NCBI GenBank assembly: GCA_035624355.1 | Contig: DASPRQ010000004.1 | Span: forward strand, 1-33,608 | Length of the DNA: 33,608 nt | Direction of reading: 5' to 3' | DNA from: Usitatibacter sp035624355 | Lineage (GTDB): Bacteria > Pseudomonadota > Gammaproteobacteria > Burkholderiales > Usitatibacteraceae | Part shown: one piece after another, positions 1-7,748 of the stretch | How the letters are laid out: every line of letters starts with the position of its first letter | How positions within the stretch are numbered: position 1 is the first letter of the stretch | Notes under the pieces: model-generated | The model's input: only the letters and a program-made list of their open reading frames with translations | The model's database searches: none | What the model was told of the DNA's origin: nothing | Translations under genes and position numbers: made by a program

Positions 1-639
1 CTCCAGCAGATGGGCGAGGTGCATTTCGCGGCCCAGGCGCTGCTCAAGGACCCGGCCTCCGCCATCCTCGACATCGACCGCGAGGTGGCGGGGATCCTGC
101 GCGACGAAGGATTCCCGACGGAGCATTTCGGCGTGCCGCTCGCGGGAAGCCTGCTGCCGTGGATCGACGCCGACCTCGGCAACGGCCAGAGCCGCGAGGA
201 ATGGAAGGGGCATGCGGAGACCAACAAGATCCTCGCGCGCTCGCCCGTGAAGGGCACGCCGCCGGGCAGTCTCCGCGAGGTCCCCGTCGATGGCCTGTGC
301 GTGCGCGTGGGCGCGATGCGCTGCCACAGCCAGGGCCTCACGATGAAGCTGCGGCGCGACATCCCGCTCGCGGAGATCGAGTCGATCCTTTCGCAGGGGA
401 ACCCGTGGGTGAAGGTGGTGCCGAACCGGCGCGACGAGACGCTCAAGCGCCTCACGCCGGTGGCGGTCACGGGCACGCTCGACGTGCCCATCGGACGGCT
501 GCGCAAGCTGCGCATGGGGGGCGAGTACCTCTCCGCGTTCACGGTGGGCGACCAGCTCCTCTGGGGGGCTGCGGAGCCCCTGAGGCGCATGCTCGGCATC
601 CTGCTGGAAGCCCGGATTCCCGCCCGGGCGGTGGCGTAA
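1..639 (+). CDS. asd: Aspartate-semialdehyde dehydrogenase, C-terminal part (5' end outside window)
   Basis: The reading frame is open from the first base, so the gene is cut at its 5' end; the ATG at position 10 is internal. The enzyme reduces aspartyl phosphate to aspartate semialdehyde in the cytoplasm, the branch point to lysine/diaminopimelate, threonine and methionine. The visible 212 residues carry the family's C-terminal half: the substrate-binding stretch with VRVGAMRCHSQ, in which the His corresponds to the catalytic base of the E. coli-type enzyme, and the C-terminal LRKLRMGGEYLSAFTVGDQLLWGAAEPLRRML helix-strand region. The E. coli-type enzyme is about 370 residues, so over half is present. 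It lies 139 bp upstream of fimV, a neighbour order usual in Betaproteobacteria. Identity is secure; the N-terminal half with the catalytic Cys is not visible. Confidence 0.95.
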   Translation, partial: LQQMGEVHFAAQALLKDPASAILDIDREVAGILRDEGFPTEHFGVPLAGSLLPWIDADLGNGQSREEWKGHAETNKILARSPVKGTPPGSLREVPVDGLCVRVGAMRCHSQGLTMKLRRDIPLAEIESILSQGNPWVKVVPNRRDETLKRLTPVAVTGTLDVPIGRLRKLRMGGEYLSAFTVGDQLLWGAAEPLRRMLGILLEARIPARAVA

Positions 640-665
640 GACCCGGTTTCGGCTGGAAAAAATGC

Positions 666-693
666 TTGAATTACGGCGCGGTTCGGAGATAAT
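666..693 (+). promoter_or_regulatory. Candidate sigma-70 promoter for fimV
   Basis: TTGAAT (666-671), a 16-bp spacer and GATAAT (688-693) lie in the 139-bp gap between asd and fimV, the only AT-enriched piece there. Predicted transcription would start near 700, giving fimV a leader of about 78 nt. The rest of the gap (640-778) holds no gene that I can see. Prediction by eye only. Confidence 0.45.
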
Positions 694-778
694 GTGGAGA
701 ATGGGGGTGAGGTTGCAACAATAAGCCCCTGATGTTACTCTGCATTTCACCGTTCTTCGGGGTGGGGTGGGCAAAACG

Positions 779-3409
779 ATGAGGACAATCAAAAGCGGTG
801 CGGCGCTCCTGCTCTTCCTGGGCGCTTCGCTCGCGGCTCACGCGGCGGGCCTGGGCAAGCTGACGGTCCACTCCGCGCTCGGACAGGATCTCGACGCCGA
901 GATCGACCTCGTCGCGCTGCAGCCGGGCGAAGCCGACGCGATGAACGCGCGCATCTCTCCGCCGGAAGCGTTCCGCGACGCGGGGATCGAATACTCGCCC
1001 GCGCTGCACCTGATCCGCTTCTCCCTCGAGAAGCACGCGAACGGGCAGCCCTACCTCAAGCTCACCAGCATCGGGCCGATCAACGAGCCGTTCGTCGACG
1101 CGCTCGTGGAAGTGAGCTGGCCGGCGGGACGCCTGCAGCGCGAATACCCGATCCTGCTCGATCCGCCGGGATACGCCGCGAAGCCGATGGTGAGTCCGCC
1201 GACGGTCGCGGCCGCGCCCGTTGCGCCGGCACCGGCGGCCGCCGCGCCCACACCCAGCGCCGAGTCGGCGCCGGCGGCCGAAGCGCCGCCCGCCGCCCAG
1301 CCTGAGACGCCGCCGGCCGCAACGCCGGCGGCGCCGCCTTCGGGGACCGAGGCCCCTGCGGGAACGGGTGAAGCGCCTGCCCCAACCGCCATGCCTTCGG
1401 CGAAGGCCGAGATGCCGACGGCGGCCGCAACGCCGGCGAGCGACACCTACGGCCCGGTCCAGACGGGCGAGAACCTCAACGAGATCGCGAGCCAGGTGAA
1501 GCCCGCGGAGGTGAGCCTCGAGCAGATGCTGGTGGCGATGTACCGGCAGAACCAGTCCGCGTTCTCCGGCAAGAACATGAACCGCCTCAAGACGGGGCAG
1601 ATCCTCAAGATCCCCTCGGCCGAGGAAGTGCAGGACATCAAGCCCGTCGAGGCCCGCCGCGAGATCCACGCGCAGAACCAGGAATGGAACGCGTACCGCG
1701 AGCAGCTCGCCGGCGGCGTCGCCGCGATGCCCGCGGGCGGGCCGCCGCCGAACCTCGCCACGGGCCGCATCGCCTCGGCTGCGGTCACGCCGCCTCCGGG
1801 CCCTGCGGCCGCGCCCTCGGACCAGCTGCGCATCTCGCGCTCCGCGGGCACCGGCAAGGCCGGCGCCGGCAAGGGCAGCGCGCAGGAGCGCCTCACCGCG
1901 CTGCAGGAAGAGCTCACCGCGAAGGACCAGGCGCTCAAGGAAGCGCAGTCGCGCGTGGCGGACCTGGAGAAGCAGATCCAGGACATGCAGCGCCTGCTCG
2001 ACCTGAAGGGCGGTGCCGCCGCCGCGAAGCCCGAGCCGAAGATGGCCGCCGTCGCTCCGCCGCCGCCGAAACCCGCCGAGACGCCGAAGCCCGCGGAAAC
2101 GAAGCCCGCTCCGCCGCCTGAAGCCGCGAAGCCGGCCGAGGCCCCGAAGGCCGAAACGCCGCCGACCACGGTCGCGCAGGCCGAGCAGCCCAAGCCCGCG
2201 CCTCCGAAGCCCGCGCCTCCCAAGCCCCCGGTGACGAAGCCCGCGGTGAAGAAGCCCGCGCCGCCGCCGCCGGGCATCGTCGATCAGCTGATGGAGAACC
2301 CCGCGTACCTTGCCGCCGGCGTGGGCGGCATCGCGCTGCTCGGCATCGGCGGTTTCCTCTTCGTGCGCCGCCGTCGCGCCAAGGGCGGCGGCGAGGAAGG
2401 GCCGGCGAGCGCGATGACGAGCGCCTTTCCGTCGGACCTGAAGCCGGGGGCGACCACGAGCAAGCCCGCCGCGGGCCTCGTGGACACGGGCAACAGCTCG
2501 TTCCTCACCGATTTCGACAAGACCGGCCCCGGCACCATCGACACCGACGAGGTGGACCCGGTGGCCGAAGCCGAGGTCTACATCGCCTACGGGCGAGACG
2601 CGCAGGCCGAGGAGATCCTCAAGGAGGCGATGGCGCGCGACAAGAACCGCCACGAGATCGCGCTGAAGCTCCTCGAGATCTACCACGCGCGCAAGAGCGC
2701 CACCGCGTTCGAGACCGTGGCGAAGGAGCTGCGCTCCGCGGTCGGCGACGACTCCCCGCTGTGGCAGAAGGCCGCGGCCATGGGCGCGCAGATCGACCCG
2801 ACGAATCCGCTCTACGGCGCGGCCGCGGGCGCGACCGCGACCTTCACCGCCATGGCGCCCTCGGCGCCTCCCGCCGCGCCGGCGAAGCCCAACCTCGACT
2901 TCGACATCGAGTCGGCCGGTGGGGCCGCTGGGGCCGGCGAGGCGGCCGCCGCACCCGCGCCGAGCTTCGACCTCGACCTCGAGGGCCAGAAGCGCGCGGC
3001 CCCGGCTCCGGACCTCTCGGTGGAGTCGGCGCCGGCGCTCGACTTCGACCTCGCGCCCGGGGGCGGCGCCGCACCCACGCACGTGGACGTGCCGGCCGAG
3101 GCGCCGAAGGAAGAGAAGCCCGCGTTCGACTTCGACCTCTCCGGCCTCGAGCTCTCGCCGAGGGGCGGCGCGGCCGCTCCCGCAGCCAGCCCGGCCGGCG
3201 GCGGCCTCGACCTTACCGACTTGAGCCTCGAGTCGTCTCCCGCTGCGGCCGAATCGAGCGCCGAAGCGGTGGGCACGAAGCTCGAGCTCGCCAAGGCCTA
3301 CCTCGAGATCGGCGACAAGGACGGCGCGCGCGATATCCTGAACGAGGTCGCGAAGGAAGGCTCCTCGGCCCAGAAGGAAGAGGCGAAGAAGCTGATCGCT
3401 TCGCTCTGA
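779..3409 (+). CDS. fimV: FimV/HubP-like polar landmark protein
   Basis: This is an inner-membrane protein that, in known FimV/HubP proteins, organises the cell pole, type IV pili or secretion and binds peptidoglycan. From the ATG at 779 a signal peptide is evident (MRTIKSG, hydrophobic core, AHAA cleavage). It is followed by the conserved FimV N-terminal domain, an Ala/Pro-rich linker, a LysM-like peptidoglycan-binding segment around residues 220-285, a coiled-coil stretch near 365-410 and a long Pro/Lys/Ala linker. One transmembrane helix (around residues 505-525) ends in RRRR. The cytoplasmic part has a TPR-like segment near 590-680, a series of acidic [FL]D[FL]D motifs and the C-terminal FimV helix pair (TKLELAKAYLEIGDKDGAR). 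A GTG at 767 is in frame, but the ATG gives a cleaner signal peptide. Total 876 residues, within the variable family range. Identity is firm; its role here is inferred. Confidence 0.92.
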   Translation: MRTIKSGAALLLFLGASLAAHAAGLGKLTVHSALGQDLDAEIDLVALQPGEADAMNARISPPEAFRDAGIEYSPALHLIRFSLEKHANGQPYLKLTSIGPINEPFVDALVEVSWPAGRLQREYPILLDPPGYAAKPMVSPPTVAAAPVAPAPAAAAPTPSAESAPAAEAPPAAQPETPPAATPAAPPSGTEAPAGTGEAPAPTAMPSAKAEMPTAAATPASDTYGPVQTGENLNEIASQVKPAEVSLEQMLVAMYRQNQSAFSGKNMNRLKTGQILKIPSAEEVQDIKPVEARREIHAQNQEWNAYREQLAGGVAAMPAGGPPPNLATGRIASAAVTPPPGPAAAPSDQLRISRSAGTGKAGAGKGSAQERLTALQEELTAKDQALKEAQSRVADLEKQIQDMQRLLDLKGGAAAAKPEPKMAAVAPPPPKPAETPKPAETKPAPPPEAAKPAEAPKAETPPTTVAQAEQPKPAPPKPAPPKPPVTKPAVKKPAPPPPGIVDQLMENPAYLAAGVGGIALLGIGGFLFVRRRRAKGGGEEGPASAMTSAFPSDLKPGATTSKPAAGLVDTGNSSFLTDFDKTGPGTIDTDEVDPVAEAEVYIAYGRDAQAEEILKEAMARDKNRHEIALKLLEIYHARKSATAFETVAKELRSAVGDDSPLWQKAAAMGAQIDPTNPLYGAAAGATATFTAMAPSAPPAAPAKPNLDFDIESAGGAAGAGEAAAAPAPSFDLDLEGQKRAAPAPDLSVESAPALDFDLAPGGGAAPTHVDVPAEAPKEEKPAFDFDLSGLELSPRGGAAAPAASPAGGGLDLTDLSLESSPAAAESSAEAVGTKLELAKAYLEIGDKDGARDILNEVAKEGSSAQKEEAKKLIASL

Positions 3410-3424
3410 CCCCGTCCGGGGGTC
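3408..3424 (+). promoter_or_regulatory. Hairpin across the fimV stop and truA ribosome-binding site
   Basis: GACCCC (3408-3413) and GGGGTC (3419-3424) form a perfect 6-bp inverted repeat around a 5-nt loop. It begins inside the fimV stop codon and ends one base before the truA ATG at 3426. The right arm holds the only G-rich, Shine-Dalgarno-like sequence for truA. If it folds, truA initiation would need ribosomes ending fimV to melt it. There is no T-run, so a terminator is unlikely. Confidence 0.45.
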
Positions 3425-3425
3425 C

Positions 3426-4220
3426 ATGCGCATCGCCCTCGGCCTCGAGTACGACGGCGCCGCGTTCTGCGGCTGGCAGACCCAGCCCGCGGGCTGCGGC
3501 GTCCAGGACCACCTCCAGGCGGCCCTCGCGCGGTTCACCGGCGGCGCGGCCCTCGAGGTGACCGCCGCGGGGCGCACCGACGCGGGCGTGCACGCCGCGG
3601 CCCAGGTCGTCCACTTCGATTCCCCCGTGCACCGCGAGCCCTTCTCGTGGGTGCGCGGCACCAACGCGAGCCTGGACGAGCACGCGCGCGTGCTGTGGTC
3701 CGCCGAGGTCCCCGACGCCTTCCACGCCCGCTACAGCGCGCTGTCGCGAACCTCCCGCTACCTCCTCGTCGACGCCCCCGTGGCGCCCGCGATCCTCCGG
3801 GGCCGCGTGGGCTGGTTCCACCACGCTCTCGACGCGGGCGCGATGCGCGAGGCGCTGCACGCGCTCCTCGGGCCCCACGACTTCAGCGCCTTCCGCGACG
3901 CGCAGTGCCAGGCGAAGTCGCCCGTGCGCGAGCTTCTCGAGGCGCGGGTCGAGCGCTCCGGCGGGCTCCTCGCCTTCACCTTCCGCGCGAACGCCTTCCT
4001 GCACCACATGGTGCGCAACATCGTGGGCTCGCTCGTGTACGTGGGCAGCGGGCGCCAGCCGCCGGAATGGATCGCCGAGGTGCTCGACTCGCACGACCGG
4101 CGGCTCGCCGCGCCGACCTTCGCCCCCGACGGGCTGTATCTCGCCGCCGTCGAGTATGATCCCTCGTTCGGCCTGCCTGCCTTTCCCCGCCATCCCCTGC
4201 TCGATCCCCATCCGCCATGA
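3426..4220 (+). CDS. truA: tRNA pseudouridine(38-40) synthase TruA
   Basis: TruA converts uridines 38-40 of the tRNA anticodon arm to pseudouridine; it is a cytoplasmic dimer. The N-terminus has the family opening (LEYDGAAFCGWQ) and the catalytic signature GRTDAGVHA with the nucleophilic Asp at residue 52. The second half carries the RNA-binding FRANAFLHHMVRNIVG block and ends in GLYLAAVEYDPSFGLP, the usual C-terminus. Length 264 residues, normal for the family. It starts 16 bp after fimV and its stop overlaps the trpF start (ATGA, 4217-4220), suggesting translational coupling. Nothing is unusual in the protein itself. Confidence 0.97.
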   Translation: MRIALGLEYDGAAFCGWQTQPAGCGVQDHLQAALARFTGGAALEVTAAGRTDAGVHAAAQVVHFDSPVHREPFSWVRGTNASLDEHARVLWSAEVPDAFHARYSALSRTSRYLLVDAPVAPAILRGRVGWFHHALDAGAMREALHALLGPHDFSAFRDAQCQAKSPVRELLEARVERSGGLLAFTFRANAFLHHMVRNIVGSLVYVGSGRQPPEWIAEVLDSHDRRLAAPTFAPDGLYLAAVEYDPSFGLPAFPRHPLLDPHPP

Positions 4221-4861
4221 GCCGCGAGCGCACGCGCGTCAAGATCTGCGGCATCCGCGAGGCGGAGCACGCGCGCGTGGCGGCGGAGGCGGGAGCCGAT
4301 GCGATCGGGCTGGTGTTCTATGCCCCGAGCCCGCGCTTCGTCGCGGTCGAGGCCGCGGCCGCGATCGCGCGCTCGCTGCCGCCCTTCGTCGCGGCCGTGG
4401 GGCTGTTCGTGAACGCGCCCGAGGACGAGGTGCGCGCCGTGCTCGCCCGGGTGCCCCTCGACCTGCTGCAGTTCCACGGCGACGAGTCGCCGGAGCTCTG
4501 CGCGCGTTTCGGACGCCCCTTCGTGCGCGCGGTGCCCATGGAGGAGGGGGGCGATTTGCTAGAATATGCACGACGCTTTCGCGGGGCGAGGGCGCTGCTT
4601 CTCGATGCCCATGCGCCGGGCGAGGCCGGGGGCACCGGGCGCACGTTCGAGTGGTCCGCGGTCCCGCGGGAGCTGCCGATTCCCCTCATCCTTTCCGGCG
4701 GCCTCACGGCGCAGAACGTGGGCCGGGCGGTCCGGGAAGTGCGGCCGTGGGCCGTGGACGTGTCGAGCGGCGTGGAGTCGAGCCGCGGCATCAAGGATCC
4801 GCGGAAGATCGTCGAATTCATTCGGAGCGTGCGACGTGAAGATGCAGGGCAACCCACCTGA
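4217..4861 (+). CDS. trpF: Phosphoribosylanthranilate isomerase
   Basis: This cytoplasmic TIM-barrel enzyme of tryptophan biosynthesis carries out the Amadori rearrangement of phosphoribosylanthranilate to CdRP. KICGI at the N-terminus holds the catalytic Cys (residue 11). LLQFHGDESPE and LLLDAH (with the likely catalytic Asp) follow, and the phosphate-binding ILSGGLTAQNV and VDVSSGVESSRGIKD motifs close the barrel. 214 residues, typical. The start overlaps truA by 4 bp; the 3' end overlaps trpB by about 20 bp. An extended -10-like sequence (4557-4565) lies inside the gene in a run of codons unusual for this region. It is a single-domain enzyme, not fused to TrpC as in enterics. Confidence 0.97.
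   Translation: MSRERTRVKICGIREAEHARVAAEAGADAIGLVFYAPSPRFVAVEAAAAIARSLPPFVAAVGLFVNAPEDEVRAVLARVPLDLLQFHGDESPELCARFGRPFVRAVPMEEGGDLLEYARRFRGARALLLDAHAPGEAGGTGRTFEWSAVPRELPIPLILSGGLTAQNVGRAVREVRPWAVDVSSGVESSRGIKDPRKIVEFIRSVRREDAGQPT
4557..4565 (+). promoter_or_regulatory. Possible internal extended -10 promoter inside trpF
   Basis: TGCTAGAAT matches an extended -10 element (TGn plus a near-consensus hexamer). It lies in codons TTG CTA GAA TAT GCA CGA, which are rare in the surrounding GC-rich genes. Transcription from it would start near 4572, about 270 nt ahead of trpB. No clear -35 box is seen. Confidence 0.25.
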
Positions 4862-6062
4862 CTGGGCGCATTACGCGCTTCCGGACGCGGCGGGCCACTT
4901 CGGCCCCTACGGCGGCGTGTTCGTGGCCGAGACGCTGCGCGCCGCGCTCGACGAGCTCACGCTCGCCTACAGCGCGTGCCGCGAGGACCCGGCGTTCCAG
5001 GCGGAGCTCGCTTGGGAGCTCGAGCACTTCGTCGGGCGCCCCAGCCCCATCTTCCACTGCCGGCGCCTCTCGGAGCACCTGGGCGGGGCGCAGATCTACC
5101 TCAAGCGCGAGGACCTGAACCACACCGGCGCGCACAAGGTGAACAACACCGTGGGCCAGGCGCTGGTCGCCCGGCGCATGAAGAAGCCGCGTGTGATCGC
5201 CGAGACGGGCGCGGGCCAGCATGGAGTGGCGACCGCTACCGTGGCGGCGCGCTTCGGCATGGAATGCGTCGTGTACATGGGCACCGAGGACGTGGCGCGC
5301 CAGGCGCAGAACGTCTATCGCATGAAGCTCCTCGGAGCGACCGTCGTGCCGGTCGAGAGCGGCTCGAAGACGCTCAAGGACGCGCTCAACGAGGCGATGC
5401 GCGACTGGGTGACCCACGTCGAGGACACGTTCTACATCATCGGCACCGTCGCCGGCCCGCATCCTTACCCGATGATGGTGCGCGACTTCAACTCCGTCGT
5501 GGGCAAGGAGTGCCTCGTGCAGATGCCCGCCGTGGCCGGCCGCCAGCCCGACATGATCCTCGCCTGCGTGGGCGGCGGCTCGAACGCCATGGGCATCTTC
5601 TACGACTACATTCCCCACGAGGAGGTGAAGCTCGTCGGCGTGGAGGCGGGCGGCTATGGCCTCGCCACGGGCAAGCACGCGGCCTCGCTCTCGGCGGGCG
5701 CGCCCGGCGTGCTGCACGGCAACCGCACCTACCTCCTCCAGGACGCCGACGGCCAGATCCGCGAGACCCACTCGATTTCCGCGGGCCTCGACTATCCCGG
5801 CGTGGGCCCCGAGCACGCGTGGCTCAAGGACACGGGGCGCGCGAGCTACGTGGCGGTGACCGACGAGGAGGCGCTCGCGGCCTTCCATTCGCTCTGCCGC
5901 ATGGAGGGGATCATCCCGGCGCTGGAATCGAGCCACGCGCTCGCCTACGCGATGAAGATCGCGCCCACGATGGCGCGCGACCGCATCCTGCTCGTGAACC
6001 TCTCGGGCCGCGGCGACAAGGACATGCACACCGTCGCCAAGGCCTCGGGCATCCAGTTCTAG
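4842..6062 (+). CDS. trpB: Tryptophan synthase beta chain
   Basis: TrpB condenses indole with serine to give tryptophan, using pyridoxal phosphate, in an alpha2-beta2 complex with TrpA. The PLP lysine is in LNHTGAHKVNN (Lys99). ETGAGQHGVA, the glycine-rich phosphate-binding CVGGGSNAMGIF and the C-terminal LLVNLSGRGDKDMHTV are all intact. From the ATG at 4842 the protein is 406 residues, the standard size. A GTG at 4836 is also in frame, and the frame is open much further upstream, but that extension has no TrpB-like sequence. It overlaps the end of trpF by 20 bp and is followed after 7 bp by trpA, so the alpha and beta subunits are probably made from one transcript. Confidence 0.97.
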   Translation: MQGNPPDWAHYALPDAAGHFGPYGGVFVAETLRAALDELTLAYSACREDPAFQAELAWELEHFVGRPSPIFHCRRLSEHLGGAQIYLKREDLNHTGAHKVNNTVGQALVARRMKKPRVIAETGAGQHGVATATVAARFGMECVVYMGTEDVARQAQNVYRMKLLGATVVPVESGSKTLKDALNEAMRDWVTHVEDTFYIIGTVAGPHPYPMMVRDFNSVVGKECLVQMPAVAGRQPDMILACVGGGSNAMGIFYDYIPHEEVKLVGVEAGGYGLATGKHAASLSAGAPGVLHGNRTYLLQDADGQIRETHSISAGLDYPGVGPEHAWLKDTGRASYVAVTDEEALAAFHSLCRMEGIIPALESSHALAYAMKIAPTMARDRILLVNLSGRGDKDMHTVAKASGIQF

Positions 6063-6069
6063 GCGCCCC

Positions 6070-6882
6070 GTGAGCCGCATCGCCGCCGCGTTCGAGAGGC
6101 TCGCCGCCGCCCGCCGCGCCGCGCTCGTGCCGTTCGTCACCGCGGGCGATCCGTCGCCGGAGCAGACCGTTCCCGTGATGCGCGCGATGGTGAAGGCGGG
6201 CGCGGACGTGATCGAGCTCGGCGTGCCCTTCTCCGATCCCATGGCCGACGGGCCGGTGATCCAGCGCTCCTCCGAGCGGGCGCTCAGGCACGGCGTGGCG
6301 CTCAGGGACGTGCTCGCGATGGTGGCCGAGTTCCGCAAGGCCGACGACGCGACGCCGGTCGTGCTCATGGGCTACGCGAATCCGATCGAGCGCATGGGGC
6401 TCGAGGCCTTCATCGCCGCGGCGCGATCGGCGGGCGTGGACGGCGTCCTCATCGTGGACTATCCGCCGGAGGAAAGCGGCGCGTGGCTCGAGGCGCTCGA
6501 GGGCTCGGGGATCGATCCCATCTTCCTGCTCTCGCCCACCTCGAGCGAGGCGCGCATCGACCGCGTGGCCGCCGTCGCGAAGGGCTACATCTACTACGTG
6601 TCGCTCAAGGGCGTGACCGGCGCCTCGCACATCGACACCTCCGAGGTGGAGGCGATCGTGCGGCGCATCCGCGCGCGCACGCGCGTCCCCGTGGGCGTGG
6701 GCTTCGGCATCCGCGACGCCGAGACGGCGCGCCGGGTCGCCCGGGTGGCCGACGCCGTGGTCGTGGGCAGCCGCATCGTGCAGGAGATGGCCGAAGGCCC
6801 CGTCGAGGGCGCCCCGGAGCGCGCGGGACGGCTGCTCGCCGAGTTCCGCCGCGCCATGGACCGCGTGGAGGCGAACGCATGA
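6070..6882 (+). CDS. trpA: Tryptophan synthase alpha chain
   Basis: TrpA cleaves indole-3-glycerol phosphate to indole, which is channelled to TrpB. The TIM barrel shows PFVTAGDP near the N-terminus and the catalytic pair in IELGVPFSDPMADGP (Glu49 and Asp60, the same numbers as in the Salmonella enzyme). The mobile loop VSLKGVTGA and phosphate-binding GVGFGIRDAE are also present. 270 residues, typical. The start is GTG (6070), 7 bp after the trpB stop; no in-frame ATG is near. The stop overlaps the accD start (ATGA, 6879-6882), linking tryptophan synthesis to acetyl-CoA carboxylase as in other Betaproteobacteria. Confidence 0.97.
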   Translation: MSRIAAAFERLAAARRAALVPFVTAGDPSPEQTVPVMRAMVKAGADVIELGVPFSDPMADGPVIQRSSERALRHGVALRDVLAMVAEFRKADDATPVVLMGYANPIERMGLEAFIAAARSAGVDGVLIVDYPPEESGAWLEALEGSGIDPIFLLSPTSSEARIDRVAAVAKGYIYYVSLKGVTGASHIDTSEVEAIVRRIRARTRVPVGVGFGIRDAETARRVARVADAVVVGSRIVQEMAEGPVEGAPERAGRLLAEFRRAMDRVEANA

Positions 6883-7748
6883 GCTGGTTCCGCAAGCTCC
6901 TGCCGCCCAAGATCAAGCGCGAAAGCACGCAGCAGAAGAAGGCGGTGCCCGAAGGCCTGTGGAGCAAGTGCTCGTCGTGCGAGGCGGTGCTCTATTTCAC
7001 CGACCTCGAGAACAACCTGCACGTCTGCCCCAAGTGCGGGTTCCACAACCGCCTCTCGGCGCGCCAGCGCCTCGACCTCTTCCTCGATCCCGACGAGCGC
7101 GCGGAGCTCGCCTCCGAGGTGCTGCCGATGGATCCGCTCAAGTTCAAGGACAGCCGCAAGTACAGCGAGCGCCTGGACGAGGCGGAGAAGGAGACGGGCG
7201 AGACCGACGCGCTCGTGGTGATGCAGGGCGCGGTGAAGGGCGTGCCGCTGGTGGCCGCCGCCTTCGAGTTCGGCTTCCTCGGCGGCTCCATGGGCTCGGT
7301 GGTGGGCGAGCGCTTCGTGCGGGCGGTGCAGGCGTGCTGCGACGAGGAGCTGCCGTTCGTCTGCTTCACCGCGACCGGCGGGGCGCGCATGCAGGAGGGG
7401 CTCTTCTCGCTCATGCAGATGGCGAAGGCGACGGCGGCGCTGCACCAGCTCTCCGCGGCTCGCCAGCCCTTCGTCTCGATCCTCACGGATCCGACCATGG
7501 GCGGGGTCTCGGCGAGCTTCGCCTTCATCGGCGACGTGGTGATCGCCGAGCCCGGGGCCCTCATCGGCTTCGCGGGCCCGCGCGTGATCGAGCAGACCGT
7601 GCGCGAGACGCTCCCCGAGGGCTTCCAGCGCTCCGAGTTCCTCCTCGAGAAGGGCGGCGTCGACATGATCGTCGACCGCCGGCAGCTGCGCGACCGGGTG
7701 GCGCGCCTCATCACGCTGCTCAAGCGCGAGCCCGCGATCGAAGCCTGA
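6879..7748 (+). CDS. accD: Acetyl-CoA carboxylase, carboxyltransferase beta subunit
   Basis: AccD works with AccA to transfer the carboxyl group from biotin to acetyl-CoA, giving malonyl-CoA for fatty acid synthesis. The N-terminus MSWFRKLLPPKI is characteristic. A four-Cys zinc ribbon follows (CSSC and CPKC, about residues 30-55). The crotonase-fold core includes FEFGFLGGSMGSVVGERFVRA, the oxyanion-forming TATGGARMQEG and DPTMGGVSASFA. 289 residues, typical. The start codon overlaps the trpA stop; the reading frame is open for many codons upstream, but that part lies in trpA and has no AccD character. The 3' end touches the proposed CTG start of folC. Confidence 0.97.
   Translation: MSWFRKLLPPKIKRESTQQKKAVPEGLWSKCSSCEAVLYFTDLENNLHVCPKCGFHNRLSARQRLDLFLDPDERAELASEVLPMDPLKFKDSRKYSERLDEAEKETGETDALVVMQGAVKGVPLVAAAFEFGFLGGSMGSVVGERFVRAVQACCDEELPFVCFTATGGARMQEGLFSLMQMAKATAALHQLSAARQPFVSILTDPTMGGVSASFAFIGDVVIAEPGALIGFAGPRVIEQTVRETLPEGFQRSEFLLEKGGVDMIVDRRQLRDRVARLITLLKREPAIEA

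Noticed and set aside
1180..1440. Ala/Pro-rich GCC/CCG repeats in fimV as a DNA repeat
   Set aside because: They encode the usual low-complexity linker of FimV and are not exact tandem copies.
671..3664. 997-codon open frame on the minus strand across fimV and truA
   Set aside because: It is antisense to clear genes, is composed mainly of Arg/Gly/Leu-rich low-complexity sequence and matches no family; an effect of high GC.
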